This document shows, in pieces, positions 10,470 through 23,332 of a stretch of DNA of 64,000 bases. Each line of letters opens with the position of its first letter. The stretch's first letter is position 1. The stretch is taken from positions 212,487,848 to 212,551,847 of the forward strand of contig JAKGHH010000001.1 of assembly GCA_022828595.1 (NCBI GenBank), in the 5' to 3' direction. This DNA is from Nelumbo lutea. Taxonomy: Eukaryota > Streptophyta > Magnoliopsida > Proteales > Nelumbonaceae. Below the pieces are notes generated by a model. The model made no database searches. It was not told the origin of the DNA and worked only from the letters and a program-made list of their open reading frames with translations. The translations under genes were made by a program, and so were the position numbers.

Positions 10470-13400
10470 GTTTTTTTGTCTATTATCTTAATCACACTTG
10501 TCTCCTAAATAGTTGACCTCTTGGTGTCTGTTTTTTATATAGATTTATGTATGCAGTGTTCTCACTGTTCATGTTCGTGGAATGGACCTGGCTTCTGGTG
10601 ATTCTTTACGTGGCAGTCTTCATTTGGTAGATCTTGCTGGAAGTGAAAGAGTTGATCGCTCTGAAGTAACTGGAGAAAGACTTAAAGAGGCGCAACACAT
10701 AAACAAATCTTTATCCGCACTTGGAGATGTCATCTTTGCTCTAGCACAAAAGAGCCCTCATGTGCCATATAGAAACAGCAAATTAACTCAAGTCCTTCAA
10801 AGTTCTCTAGGTGCATTTACTTCTATTGCTGATCATGCTTACTTCTCTTGTACTGAGTAAAATGATATTACATTTGCAGCTCTCAATATTCCTCTCAAAT
10901 TCATTGATTAGATTATTTTCATCTCCCTCTCGCACTATAGGTGGTCAGGCAAAGACTCTCATGTTTGTGCAACTTAATCCAGATTTGAATTCTTACTCTG
11001 AGACTCTGAGTACTTTGAAGTTTGCTGAGAGGGTCTCTGGAGTTGAGCTAGGTGCTGCACGGAGTAGCAAAGAGGGTAAAGATGTTAGAGAATTAATAGA
11101 ACAGGTACTTGATATATTGTGTCCTGTTTTTCATTTTACAAATGTTGCTTTTTCAATCATCTCAAAACATTTTGCATTGGAAGTCAATTTCTGATCACCC
11201 TCTTCTAGTAAATAAATTCTTGGTTAAAGAGTTATGGGAAAATGTGACAACTATGAAATGTTCTTATCCAGTAAGATTAATAATGTTAGTGATGGTAAGT
11301 GCCATAAATTTCTAAGCATACATGATTAGAAGTGTTGTTATCCTTTTGGAGTTAACCCAAAGAAAATATAATACATTCCTTCAACGCTTTGCATGTTACT
11401 CAACTAACACCAGGCATGTACATTCTGAGATTTTTGGCTAACAATCAGGATGTTATCAGATTTCTTTTGCTTTTCATTTTGCAGTTCTCATTAGATTAAT
11501 TTCTTTTCATAGCAACTTACTTGCTCTTATTTAGATATGGCTTCATCTCTAGTTTTCTTCAACTTGTTGAGTTTCAATTTAGAATGTAGTAAAAAAATTT
11601 ATTGGATTTCATGACAATTTAACCATAGAAACTAATCAAAGTTGAACAAACAAATAACAACAGAAAATGTAAAAGAACGAAAAACAAAAGTAAACAAAAT
11701 AGGTTATAAACATTATAGCATTAATGGTGTAGGAAGCACAAAGACCCTTGTTGGAAAACTTTTTGTTGACTAGTGCATACTGATTACACCTTTATCAAAG
11801 CAATGAATAATCAACTAACTAATTAGTTGAGGGCATTACTGTTCGCATCACTAACTTGTCAGTTGATACCAGTGATGTGGTCTCCTGGGACAAATAAGCA
11901 TCAACTAGACCAACCAACATTGAGTCAAATGAATCAACCAAAATTTGTTTCATACCTTTATTATCTCATATACATGCTAATTGCTTTACTTATTTGTGGT
12001 GACACATAGTTGGGTGATGGTATATAAAATACTACTAACAATATAAAACAAAAGAACAATAGGGGAGGAGTTCTTTCTGGTCCTCTTATAATTAGTTATC
12101 TACTAGTATAAAATTGTGACAGGGGAGCACCTGGTCACCTTGGTGTTAAGGATTTTCTGGAAGAACTTAGATCTTTTTCGAAGTCATTGGGTTTCATAGC
12201 AATCAGCAATCAACTTTACCAAAAATTAGCAATAATCTTGATCAAATAAGTTTAAATTTCATATGAAAACATTATATTGATGAGGAGATAACCTTATAAA
12301 AATAATAATTTCGTTTACTAAAAAAATAATATATATATATATAATAATTTCATCATATTCATCTGACAGAAGGGATGATACCAACATCTCGCAAATTGTG
12401 CAGTCAACAGAGGATGGTTAGATCCCTGCTCTGATACCAAGGACGAGATTAATAACAAAAATAAAATGAAGAATGGAGGAGGGTGAAGAAAGGAGAAAGA
12501 GAAGAGAAGAAAGAAAGGAGGGAATGAATAGCCAGATAAAAGTGACTTTCTGCCCTTCTCATTTGTGAGTTTTCTCCTAGAACAGGGTGTGTTAAAAGGC
12601 CAACATTGAAACCTCAGTCTTGTTCCTGTAAAGGTGAGGTGTTCTAGTTACTCTTGTTTAAGAGAGGCTGTATTTGGTGTTCTTTGGGACTTGACTTTCC
12701 TTCTTGACTGTTTATCATGTCAACTAAAGATTTAGAAGCATTAGGGATCTATTCCTCTCATTCCGTGTCTAATATCAGCATGGATACTATAAATTTCCTA
12801 CTACATGATCATCTAATGATTGCAGGGAAATTTAAATAATAAACAATAAAAACCCTAGAAAACCAAGCATCAGAAGTGGCCTCTCGAGGGGAATCAAGAA
12901 AACTTCTAAATCACCTTTCAGATATAACAATAATGAAAAACCAAGCAACAAAATCAAACCCTAATTCAGATTACAAGTGCCCTGAGAGAACCAATCTCTA
13001 AAAACTTGAGATGCGCTAGTTTTTATTAAATTGCACAAACCAGCTCTACAGGGAAAAATGATTTCAAGAAGGCTTCAAAGGCCACTTGGTCTGAACCAAA
13101 TATGATCTAATCTCTAAGCTTCAGACTTGCTCTGGTACGAATTTTAATCAGAAACGGTGAAGTAATCTAGTTTACAACTGGGTGAATTTCAAAATTTTAA
13201 CCTGGGAAACTGCAGTATGTTGAATGATTACAACACTAGGAGAAACCCTTTATCTAGGATTAGATCGAACTGGGGATTTTTCCACAATGTTTCAGACGCA
13301 AAACCATAGAAAAAGAAAAACAGACCCGATGAAAAATCCCACCTTGAGTGCAGCAGGTCATTATGGTGTTCACACCCATTTTTCTATCTCTTTCACAGAT

Positions 13401-16400
13401 CCTGATTCTTCTCTAGCTGATTTCCCACTCTTTGAGAGCTTGAACTGAAGAAGAAAGGTGCTAGATCAAATCAACACACCAAGGTTAGAAGAATAGGGTT
13501 GATCTCAAATTGTAAATAGGGTTTCTACTACTGTTAGAAAAAAATGCTAGTTTATGGTCGATCTCAAAGTTGTGAAAACTTGTAAATTGGTTTTCTAAGA
13601 GTCTTCTTAAAGCCTCTCTTAAACTCTAGAGCAATCCCTATTGAATTATGAGAGAGACCCTTCTTAGTTCAGCCAGGTCACTCCTCTCACGGGGCAGGGA
13701 GTGTTCAAGTTGCACTAGTGGTCTCTGTAGAGAAGATGGGCCGAATGGCCCATAGACTGTCATTTCATGTTATGTTATGTTTCTCTCTGTTGTGGGCCTT
13801 ATTCTGGGCCCATACTCTGTAATATTCTGTTTTTTGTATTCTCCTGCTCACTCAAGGGCCTCTCTGTAATTTGTCAACGATTAACTTATTAATAAGATGT
13901 TTAGAGTGTTAGAGAGAAGTTATGTTCGAACCTCTTACTCTCTAACACTCATTGCCGCCAGCTCTCTCTTCTCTTCCTCTCTTGTTTGTTCATTTTCTGG
14001 TTTGCATCTAATCTCAAACAGTTCCATACATCAAGTGGGCTGTTTTTCAACTTGGTATCAGAGCGGGCCATTGCTTGGCGTGTCTCTCATGTGGTTCTAG
14101 TTCAGCCAACTACATGAGAAGGTTCTAGGGCTGAAAGTTTACAGTCGTCCGCCTGGTTCTTGGAGGTCATTGGAGGGTGCCCAAGTTTCTATACACTTGG
14201 AGAAGGGTTCGGTGACCAGGAAGAATCAGAGAGCAAGTTGTTTGGCCTGATTTGAAATCAGAGAAAAGGACTTTCGAAGTTATCTCAGAGAACAAGTGTT
14301 CGGCCTGGTTTATAGTACAAACCAGAGACTCTCTTGCTGTAAGTCTTTTCTCAGTCATTTGCTGAGTTATTTTTTGTTGTTTGGGAGGACTATTAAAGCA
14401 TTCAAAGCCCACAACATTCGGCCCACTGTTGCTGGACTGTTTTTTCTGGGTTGTTTTGGAAGTGCTATTCGGCTGATTATTGGACTGCCAAGCTGCTAAA
14501 ACTGATCTAAAACTAAGTGGTACTAGTCTCATCTTCATCCTAGCCTCTTCTTGGACCTATACTGAACACCTTGAAGTGGTTTCTTCTAGTTAACAGTAGG
14601 CTGTTAACTACTGCACACCAAGTGTTCGACAAAAGGTCTCTTAAGGACCGTGGCCCTGTTTTCTTCTCTTTGGGACAACGGTTGTTGAGAACCTGAAATA
14701 CCTTGTGATTGGAGGTTTGTTGGGTGTCCTTTAAAGGGTGAAACAGTAAAGAAAAAACTACCACCGAACTGGACTGTCACAGTTATCAAGTCTGAACTGA
14801 TTCTGTGAGCTAGTTGTTGTTGCCTATTCAGCTCAAACTAAACTCATCAAGACCCCAGTTCCTTGAGAAACCTTTTAAAAATCCTAATTGGAGCCTTTAC
14901 ATGATGGCTTTCTCAAGTCTTGAAAACAAGAATGCTGCTGAATATGGACAGATTTTGGGAACCCCAACTGATTCTATGCTGGCTGTAACTACAGTTAAGC
15001 TTGATGGGACCAACTACTTGGCTTGGTCACAATCAGTGAAAATCCACATTTGTAGCAAAGGAAAATGGGGTTTTATTTCTGGGAGCAAGAAAGCTCCTCC
15101 AGAGGATGATCCATCTTATGAGAGATGGGTACAAGAAAACTACACAGTGATTGGGTGGCTTGTGAATTCAATGCAGCCACAGATTAGTCAGCATTATCTG
15201 TGGATGAACTCGGCTAAAGAAATCTGGGATAGTGTTGCAGAAACTTACTCCCAGAAGTTGAATGTTGCCAGAGCTTACAAACTGAGAAGTGATGTGAAGA
15301 ATCTAAGACAGGGGGAGAAGTCACTTGCAGCATACTTCTCAGCCCTAAAATCTATATGGCAAGAGATTGATTTGATAGAGGCCGTGACATGGGATACCCC
15401 TAAGGATGCTGAAACATATAGGAAATTGGTTGAAAGGAATAGGGTCTTTGAGTACTTGATAGGGCTGAATTCTGAATATGACATTACAAAGCAAAACATC
15501 TTGCAAGAAGCCGAAACACACTAAGGACAAGTGCTGGAAATTGCATCCCAGTCTTGTCCCTATCCGATTCCAGAAGAAGAATGACAGTAGAAAGACAGGA
15601 AGTGCACATACAGCCACAAGTACAGATACAGAGTTTGAGTCTGCAAGTGCACAATTGGCAGCCATGAAAGCTGAATATGAGAAGTTTGGAAGGATGATCA
15701 GCCAGCTTGAAGGTGTAACTTCATCATCCAACCCTTCTGGAAGTCCAGCCACCACTGCATTTGCTCACTCAGGTATAAGGGCTTCTGCTAACCATGCATC
15801 TACCTCAGGTAATCCCAAGACCCCTTGGATCATTGACTCAGGTGCTTCTGATCACATGACCAACCTTTCCACTTTGTTTGTGTCATATGATTTGCTTCTT
15901 GGTCGTGACAAAATCACCTTAGCTGATGGTTCTCTTGCCCCTATTTCTGGCAAGGGAACTGTCAAGCCTACAGACTCTTTACTCTTATCTTCCACTCTTC
16001 ATGTACCTAAGTTAAATACCAACTTGTTATCTATAAGTAGCTTGACCAAGTCATTGAATTGTTGTGTAACATTTTTCCCTTCTCACTGTGTGTTTCAGGA
16101 CCTGAAGTCTCGGAAGGTGATTGGGAGTGGCCATGAAGCGAATGGAATATACTTGCTCGACACCCCTGACCAATGCTTTGATCATCCCAAGAATGTTGCT
16201 TTTGGTTCTACTTCTTCAGAGTCTGTCAGTCAAATTATGTTGAGTCATTGTCGGTTGGGTCATTTACCTTTTTCTGCTTTAAGTCATTTGCTTCCCAAAC
16301 TGTTTAAGGGAGTCAGTGTGTCCAGTCTCAATTGTGAGTCATGTTAATTGTCAAAGCATTGTAGAAAAAATTACCCTGTGAGCAATAAAAGATCCTCTTT

Positions 16401-19400
16401 TCTTTTTCATATTGTACACTCTGATGTGTGGGGGCCTTACCACTTATCCTCTATGGGGGGCTACAAATACTTTATCCTGTTCATTGATGACTTTTCTAGA
16501 TTCACTTGGATATACTTAATGAAATCCCGAGACGAAGTCCCGAGACTTGTGAGGCAATTTCATGAGCTTGTTTTAACTCAATTTGGTACCAGATTTAAGG
16601 TTTTCAGATCTGACAATGCAAAAGAGTATTTTGAGAAAAGCTTATCGTTGTATCTCTCTGACATGGGGGTTATTCACCAAAGCTCCAGTGTTAGAACCCC
16701 TGAACAAAATGGAGTTGCTGAGAGGAAAAATAGACATATTGTTGAAGTTGCAAGGAGCCTTTTATTTGCCTCACATGTTCCCACAAGATTTTGGGGTGAT
16801 GCTGTACTTACTGCTACCTATCTCATAAACTGTATGCCATCCAGGGTTTTAGGGTTTAAATCCCCCTTCAGTCTTCTTCATCCAGATAAGAATCTCTTCC
16901 CAATTCCTCTTCATGTATTTGGTTGTACCTGTTATGTTCACATTCCAAGTGTGCAGAGACACAAGTTTGAACCAAAAGCCCACAAATGCATCTTCCTTTG
17001 TTACTCCCCCACACAAAAGGGTTATTGTTGTTTTGTTCCAAAGACTGGCACCAGACATGTCTCTATGGATGTTACCTTTGATGAACTTTCTCCTTTTTAT
17101 GGTTCCTCTCAGGAAGGACATTGTCAACAGGGGGAGAGTCTGTCACAAGTTTTTGCTCTTCCCCTTCCTGTCCCAGTTCAGTCTCTTGACAAATCTATAT
17201 CCTCACCAAATGAATCAAAGGAGGATCAACCACTTCATTCCTCTTGTCCTAGTGCTCCTATTTCTTTACCTCCTCGTCCTACCCATAATCCCAAAGTGTA
17301 TCAAAGGCAGAGATCCAGGAATGAGCAAGTGGTTTCCCTTACAACAGATGAGGCTCATACCCTCCCAATCACGGATGAGATAACAGGTATTGCTTCAGCT
17401 CCCTTGGAATCCTCCTTCCCAGATCTTGAAGTCCCCATTGCTGTTAGGAAAGGAAAGCGGAAATGTACTGCACACTGCATTTCCAAACACCTTTCTTATG
17501 ACCTACTTTCCCCTTCATATTGTGCCTACCTCTCTTCAGTTGCTTCTAACCCCATTCCTAGGTCTGTATCAGAAGCTCTTGGGATTCCAGAATGGAGAGA
17601 TGCCATGCAGGCTGAAATGGATGCTCTACATGAAAATGGTACTTGGGAGGTGGTGGATTTGCCTGAAGGGAAGGATCCAGTTGGATGCAAGTGGGTTTTT
17701 ACCATTAAATACAGGGCAGATGGGACTATTGAGAAGTACAAGGCCAGACTTGTTGCAAAGGGCTACACACAGACATATGGAATTGACTATCTGGAGACTT
17801 TTGCCCCTGTTGCTAAGATGACATCTGTGAGAGTTCTTTTATCTCTGGCAGCTCACTTTGATTGGCCTCTCTATCAGTTAGATGTAAAGAATGCATTTCT
17901 GAATGGTGACTTACATGAGGAGGTCTACATGTGTCTTCCTCCAGGAATGTATGGGAAAGATATGCAAGGCAAGGTATGTAAACTGAAGAAATCTCTTTAT
18001 GGCCTCAAACAATCTCCTAGAGCCTGGTTTGAGAGATTTAGAGCTGCACTTGTTAAATTCGGCTATGTTCAGACACAGTCAGATCATACTCTTTTTGTGA
18101 AGAAAGGTGGGTCTCTAGCAGTGTATCTCATTGTGTATGTTGATGACATTATAGTGACTGGTGATGATGCCTCAGGCATTCTGGGCCTTAAGTCTTTCCT
18201 CCATACAGAATTTGAGATTAAGGATCTAGGGGAGTTGAGATATTTCCTTGGCATAGAAGTTGCCAGATCCAGGGATGGGATTCTTATTTCTCAGAGGAAA
18301 TATGTCCTTGATTTGTTGTCTGAAACTGGAAAATTGGGTGCAAGACCAGCTGCAACTCCTATTGATATGAGTCACAAACTTTCAGCTTCGGATGGAACTT
18401 TGTTGGAAGACAAAGGGGTCTTTCAGAGACTTCTTGGGAAGCTTTTGTACCTGTGCATGACTAGGCCAGATATTGCGTATGCTGTCAGTTGCATTAGCCA
18501 GTTCATGCATGCTCCTAGAGATACCCATATGGCAGCAGCAGAACGGATTTTGTGCTATCTGAAAGGCTCTCCAGGAAAAGGAATTCTATTTGCCAAACAT
18601 GGTCATCTGAAACTTGAAGCCTATACTGATGTTGATTGGGCTGGAAATATTGATGATAGAAGATCTACTTCAGGGTATTGCAGTCTGGTGGCTGGTAATG
18701 TTGTCTCTTGGAGGAGTAAGAAACAAACAGTTGTGGCTCGATCCTCCGCAGAAGCAGAATATAAAGCCATGGCACATGGAGTCTCGGAATTGTTGTGGCT
18801 AAGGTCCTTAATGGAAGAACTTGGGGTAGATCATGACAAACCCATGATGTTGTACTGTGATAATCAGGCTGCCATCAACATTGCTCACAACCCGGTACAA
18901 CATGATAGAACCAAACATATTGAGGTTGATAGACACTTTATTCGTGAAAGAGTCTCCTCCGGTGAAGTGTGTCTTCCATTCATTACTTCTGAAGGACAAT
19001 TGGCAGATTTTCTCACCAAGGGCATTTCCAAGGCAAGGCTTTGATTTCTCATTCAAATAGATATATGAGTAAGAGAGGTAGTTTGTATAGTGTGGGATTC
19101 ATAGGAGTTCAAATCAAGCCAAGCTTTAGAGTCAAATTCACAGAGTGAATTTGGACCTATTCTAGGTCCAGTCCATTGGCCTAATTTGAAACATCTTTAT
19201 TAGGTTTTGGGGCCTAACAAACATTTGCAACATAATTGTTATAAACAAGGGAAGGACTTATTCCCCATTGAGATAAAATCAGTGTCATATCTTCTGTCAT
19301 GATGGAATCCCAGGAAACTTTGAAAACCCATTTTGAAAATAAACTATTAGAGAATGTAGACATATATTGTTTGGTCACGTGCATAGAAGTCAACAACACC

Positions 19401-22400
19401 CATAACCATAAGAAGAAGTGATTTGTTGCAAATTGAAAGAGATAAAAAGGGCTAGGGGTAGATCAAAAAGAACTTGGATAGAAGTAGCAAAAGGTGATTT
19501 AAGCACCAATAGTTTAACAATGGATATGGCTTTCAACAGTATGGAATGAAAAAATAGGATTCATGTTGTCAATCCTATATAGTTGGTATAAGGCTTGGAT
19601 GATGAATATAATGATTATGATTTTGAAATGAAACCATTTTTTAATATAATATACATTTTGCAAAACCGGTTTCAAACCAATTGAAACGTACTGCCGGTAG
19701 ATTTAGGTATCCATTAGAGAAGTCACTTTTAGGGTATTCACTCTATCTAACAGAGTGGTAGATCCTATCACTGGTATTGGTAATGTGTCTCTTGATTATG
19801 ACCTCGCTTTATATTCTATGTTATGTATCCAAATTCCCCTGTAGTTTTTTGTCTGTGAGCAAACTAACTGAATCTCTTAATTGCTTAGTCACCTTTTATC
19901 CTTCTTATTGTGTCTTTCAGGATCTCAAGATGGGAAAGTTGGATAATTTTACTATTTGGATGGTGATGGTGGTTCACAGAAAAATCTCCATTCTTCTTTC
20001 ACACCTCACCAGTGGCACTGTCATTTGGGTCATCCTTCTCTTCAAATCTTAAAGAAGTTAGTTCCTACCTTCAAGTCAGTTTCAAGTTTAGAGTGAGTCA
20101 TGTCAATTTAGTTAAGTGGGGACTCAAATCTGGACTGGTTATTAGTCCTAATATATTTATTGGTAAAATGACTTCTACAAAACTGAATGGAGAAAATTAT
20201 GTTCCTTGGTCCAAGTTTATTGAAGTATTCCTGACAACTAATGGAAAGCAGAAGCATACCTTTGAAGACAAACCAGAAACCACTTCATGTAACTATAGTG
20301 AGTGGGTACAGGAAAATGCATAGATAATGACCTGGTTGTGGAATAGTATGGACAATGGAGGTGAAAATCAGGACCAACATTATGTATCTGGACACAACAA
20401 AGTAAATATGAGATCATTGCAAGCACTTGTATTCTGGACAAAATAATATTACCTGAATATATCAGCTTTATCAAGATTACTTTCTACTTCAACAAGAAGG
20501 TAAAAATGTGGAGTACTATTTCACTCTCAAAATATTCAGAATGAACTGGATCAACCCCTCACACTTGATTTTTCAAAGCAACAAAAATACTGTGATTAAT
20601 TAGATGTAGTAAGGTTCTTGTTAGGACTTAGACCTAGTTTGAACCAATACGGGCCTAGATACTGGGGAGTAGTGAGCTTCCTTCTCTTACAGATGTGTTT
20701 TCTTGGGTTAGGAGAGCCTCCTTGATGAATCACGGTGCAGTTTCTAATACTCATGGGAACAGAACAGCTATGGTAGTAGTTAAAGGTGCTGGATGTGGAG
20801 AAAGGAAGTGCAAGGGGTGCCAAGGGTGGTAGATGTGCTTCTCAAAATATTGGTGTTGGACGAGATGTAGGTAAGGAGCTGGGGGGAGTTCATTGAAGAA
20901 ATGGTTGTGGAAGGGGCATTACTTGAAAGTGTTATTATGGAGCTGATGGTCATACCATTAACTCTTGCTATGATTTACATGACCCACCTTTGACCTAGGC
21001 CAACCATGCAGCTACGACTTGTGAACAAGGTTCAAAATTTCGTTACGTATCAGGCCATATCGACCGATACGTATCGTATTGGTGGCTTCCCGATACACCC
21101 CTACAGGGGGTGTTTCGGGGTCTGACCTGGTTCAGGGGGTAGAAGGACCTTAAACCGACCCCTCTGAACCAGTTGGAGAAGAAAAACTAAAAAATAACAA
21201 AAAAAATAAAAGGCAAGCCACAATAGAGGTTGATATACCCCTACCGGCGTATCGGCCTGTATTGATATTTTAAACCTTGCTTGTGAGTCACCTACTCACC
21301 TAGTATTGAGAATCCATCAGCTGATATGATGGTTGCTTCAGGTGGAGAGATAGGGAAGGAACTTTTATCTATTACTCATAAGGAGTATGAACAGCTATGT
21401 AGCTCTTCTTCCAATAATACTGTGACTCTTGCAAAGTCATGTATCGCTTGTATTGCTTCTCAATCAAAATCTTCTTCTTGGGTTATTGACTCTAAGAACA
21501 TAAAGTTTCTAGCAATATGGGGTTGCATAAAACTAAAAATTAAGAAGTTTCCTAGAAACACAATTAGTTAAAGAATTGTTAGAAAAGTATAATTGCACAT
21601 TTAAAGCTTAAAAACCTTAGCAAAGTAATGTATAAATCAAATAAGAGAAAATTAAGAGATGTCAATAGGAATCTTTCTCTGTCTCCCTTTTAGTCTTTTA
21701 GCATCATTAAATATGTCATTTACGTGCCATTTTGACTTTGTTTTTTTTTTTTGTTACTGTATGTTTTGATTAGATTGAGAATCCTTTGAATTATAGTTCT
21801 AAGGGGATAGACATGCCTATTGTCATGGCGCTGCATTAAAGCATTGTGATTCCTTAATATTCGGATTCTAAGATTCGCAACATTTGTTGAGTGCGTAAAT
21901 TAGTGAATCTCACAGGAGTATTCGCCAAAACCTGGCTTCACAGCCCTCACATCCAAACAAATTAGTACTTTACGCATGAAGAGTATAGAAGCTTAGATCG
22001 CACCATGTGGTGAGATCGTGAAGGAGATAGGGAAAACCATGCAAGTCCCCTCCGGGAATGTGTCTTCACCCATGACAACCTAGGATCTGTAGCTGCAACT
22101 TACAACTTCCTCAGAATGTTCTGGAGTATCGAGAGGCCATGCCTATCTGCATGGCCACATTTTCCTATAAATAGGGGATTTGGTACCCTTGGGGATGGAC
22201 TTATAAAAACATTTTTCACCCCTTGTTTGATTCTCTGCTACTTTTTCACCGGCATACCCCTTCTGGCATTTGTATCTAACTTCAGAACATATAAACCAAC
22301 CTTAATGGTAACTTGTAAGTGAACCATATCAAAATAGTAGCCAATTATCTGATCACCAGTTCCCCATTGGTTCTTTTAGGAAAAGATTTAAAAATTTATA

Positions 22401-23292
22401 ATGATTTTATTGAAATATCGAAAGTTGTTAGTAATATTTTAAAATCCTAAATCTTAGAAATATATTCTATCAAGAAATCTAAAATATTACCAACAATTTG
22501 GCAAAATGTTGGAGATGTTGGAAAAAAAATATTCTCAGAAAATTTCATATCACCACCTAGCAAACAAATATCACCAATATTGTGAACCATTGTGAGGCCC
22601 ACGCCCCATGCATATATGATCATGTATAAAATTACAAAGATATCCTTGATCCTTGATTAATAGAGAGATAGAAAAGCCACATGAAATGATATAAATGCCC
22701 TTGATTACAAATAAGGTCCGCCTTCAAAAAGAGGGAACCTCCACAACCACATCTCAATCAAATAAGTAATTCTAAATCCCATTGTCCCTTTGTCCCTATC
22801 TCTCATATTTACCAACACTATCCCAATTCCCAATTGATTAGATGGTCACTTTTATTTTCTTTTTTGTCAAGATGTTCTAAAGAAATACTTTCCTTGTTGT
22901 TTTCACTCTTGGTAATAAGTCATTGTTTCCCTTGTCAGGTATCTACTTCCCAATCAACCAATTCCACTAGATTAATGTCAGTTCCTTAAACTTTGCCTTT
23001 ACAAAATGGACTTTGCATTCTTTAGGTATAGCGTCTAATAACCCATTCTTGTTCAGATATTTCTAAGAAATCTCTAACTTCAACTCTGGCTTTGTCCATA
23101 ATTAATGAATACTTTTGAAAGGTGCGTCATATTCATACCAAAACCAAATTAGGGGTAAGCATTTGGTTTATTCGGTTAGAAACAGAACCAAATAAACCGA
23201 AATTAAAAACTAAAATCCAAACCAAAAACCAAACTAGAGGAAAACTGAAAATTTCAGTTCAGTTTTTGGTTATTTCAGTTAAAACTGAATTT

Positions 23293-23332
<40 letters not shown>

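Larger units (their letters stand above)
13532..19043 (+). mobile_element. Copia-K: copia in the kinesin intron, 3' LTR missing
   Basis: A plus-strand Ty1/copia element inside the large kinesin intron. It has a 5' LTR ending at 14052, PBS at 14053, a gag with an internal deletion and an almost intact pol (15478-19044). The pol frame runs through RNase H into an LTR-adjacent tail and then departs from its relatives at about 19040. No copy of the 5' LTR follows, so the 3' LTR and PPT have been deleted or never arrived. The left border at TGTTAG (13532) is tentative because no TSD can be tested. It is the best-preserved element coding region in the window. Confidence 0.85.

Noticed and set aside
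16849..17741. Secondary ORFs inside Copia-K pol (both strands)
   Set aside because: Alternative-frame shadows of the 898-codon pol segment.
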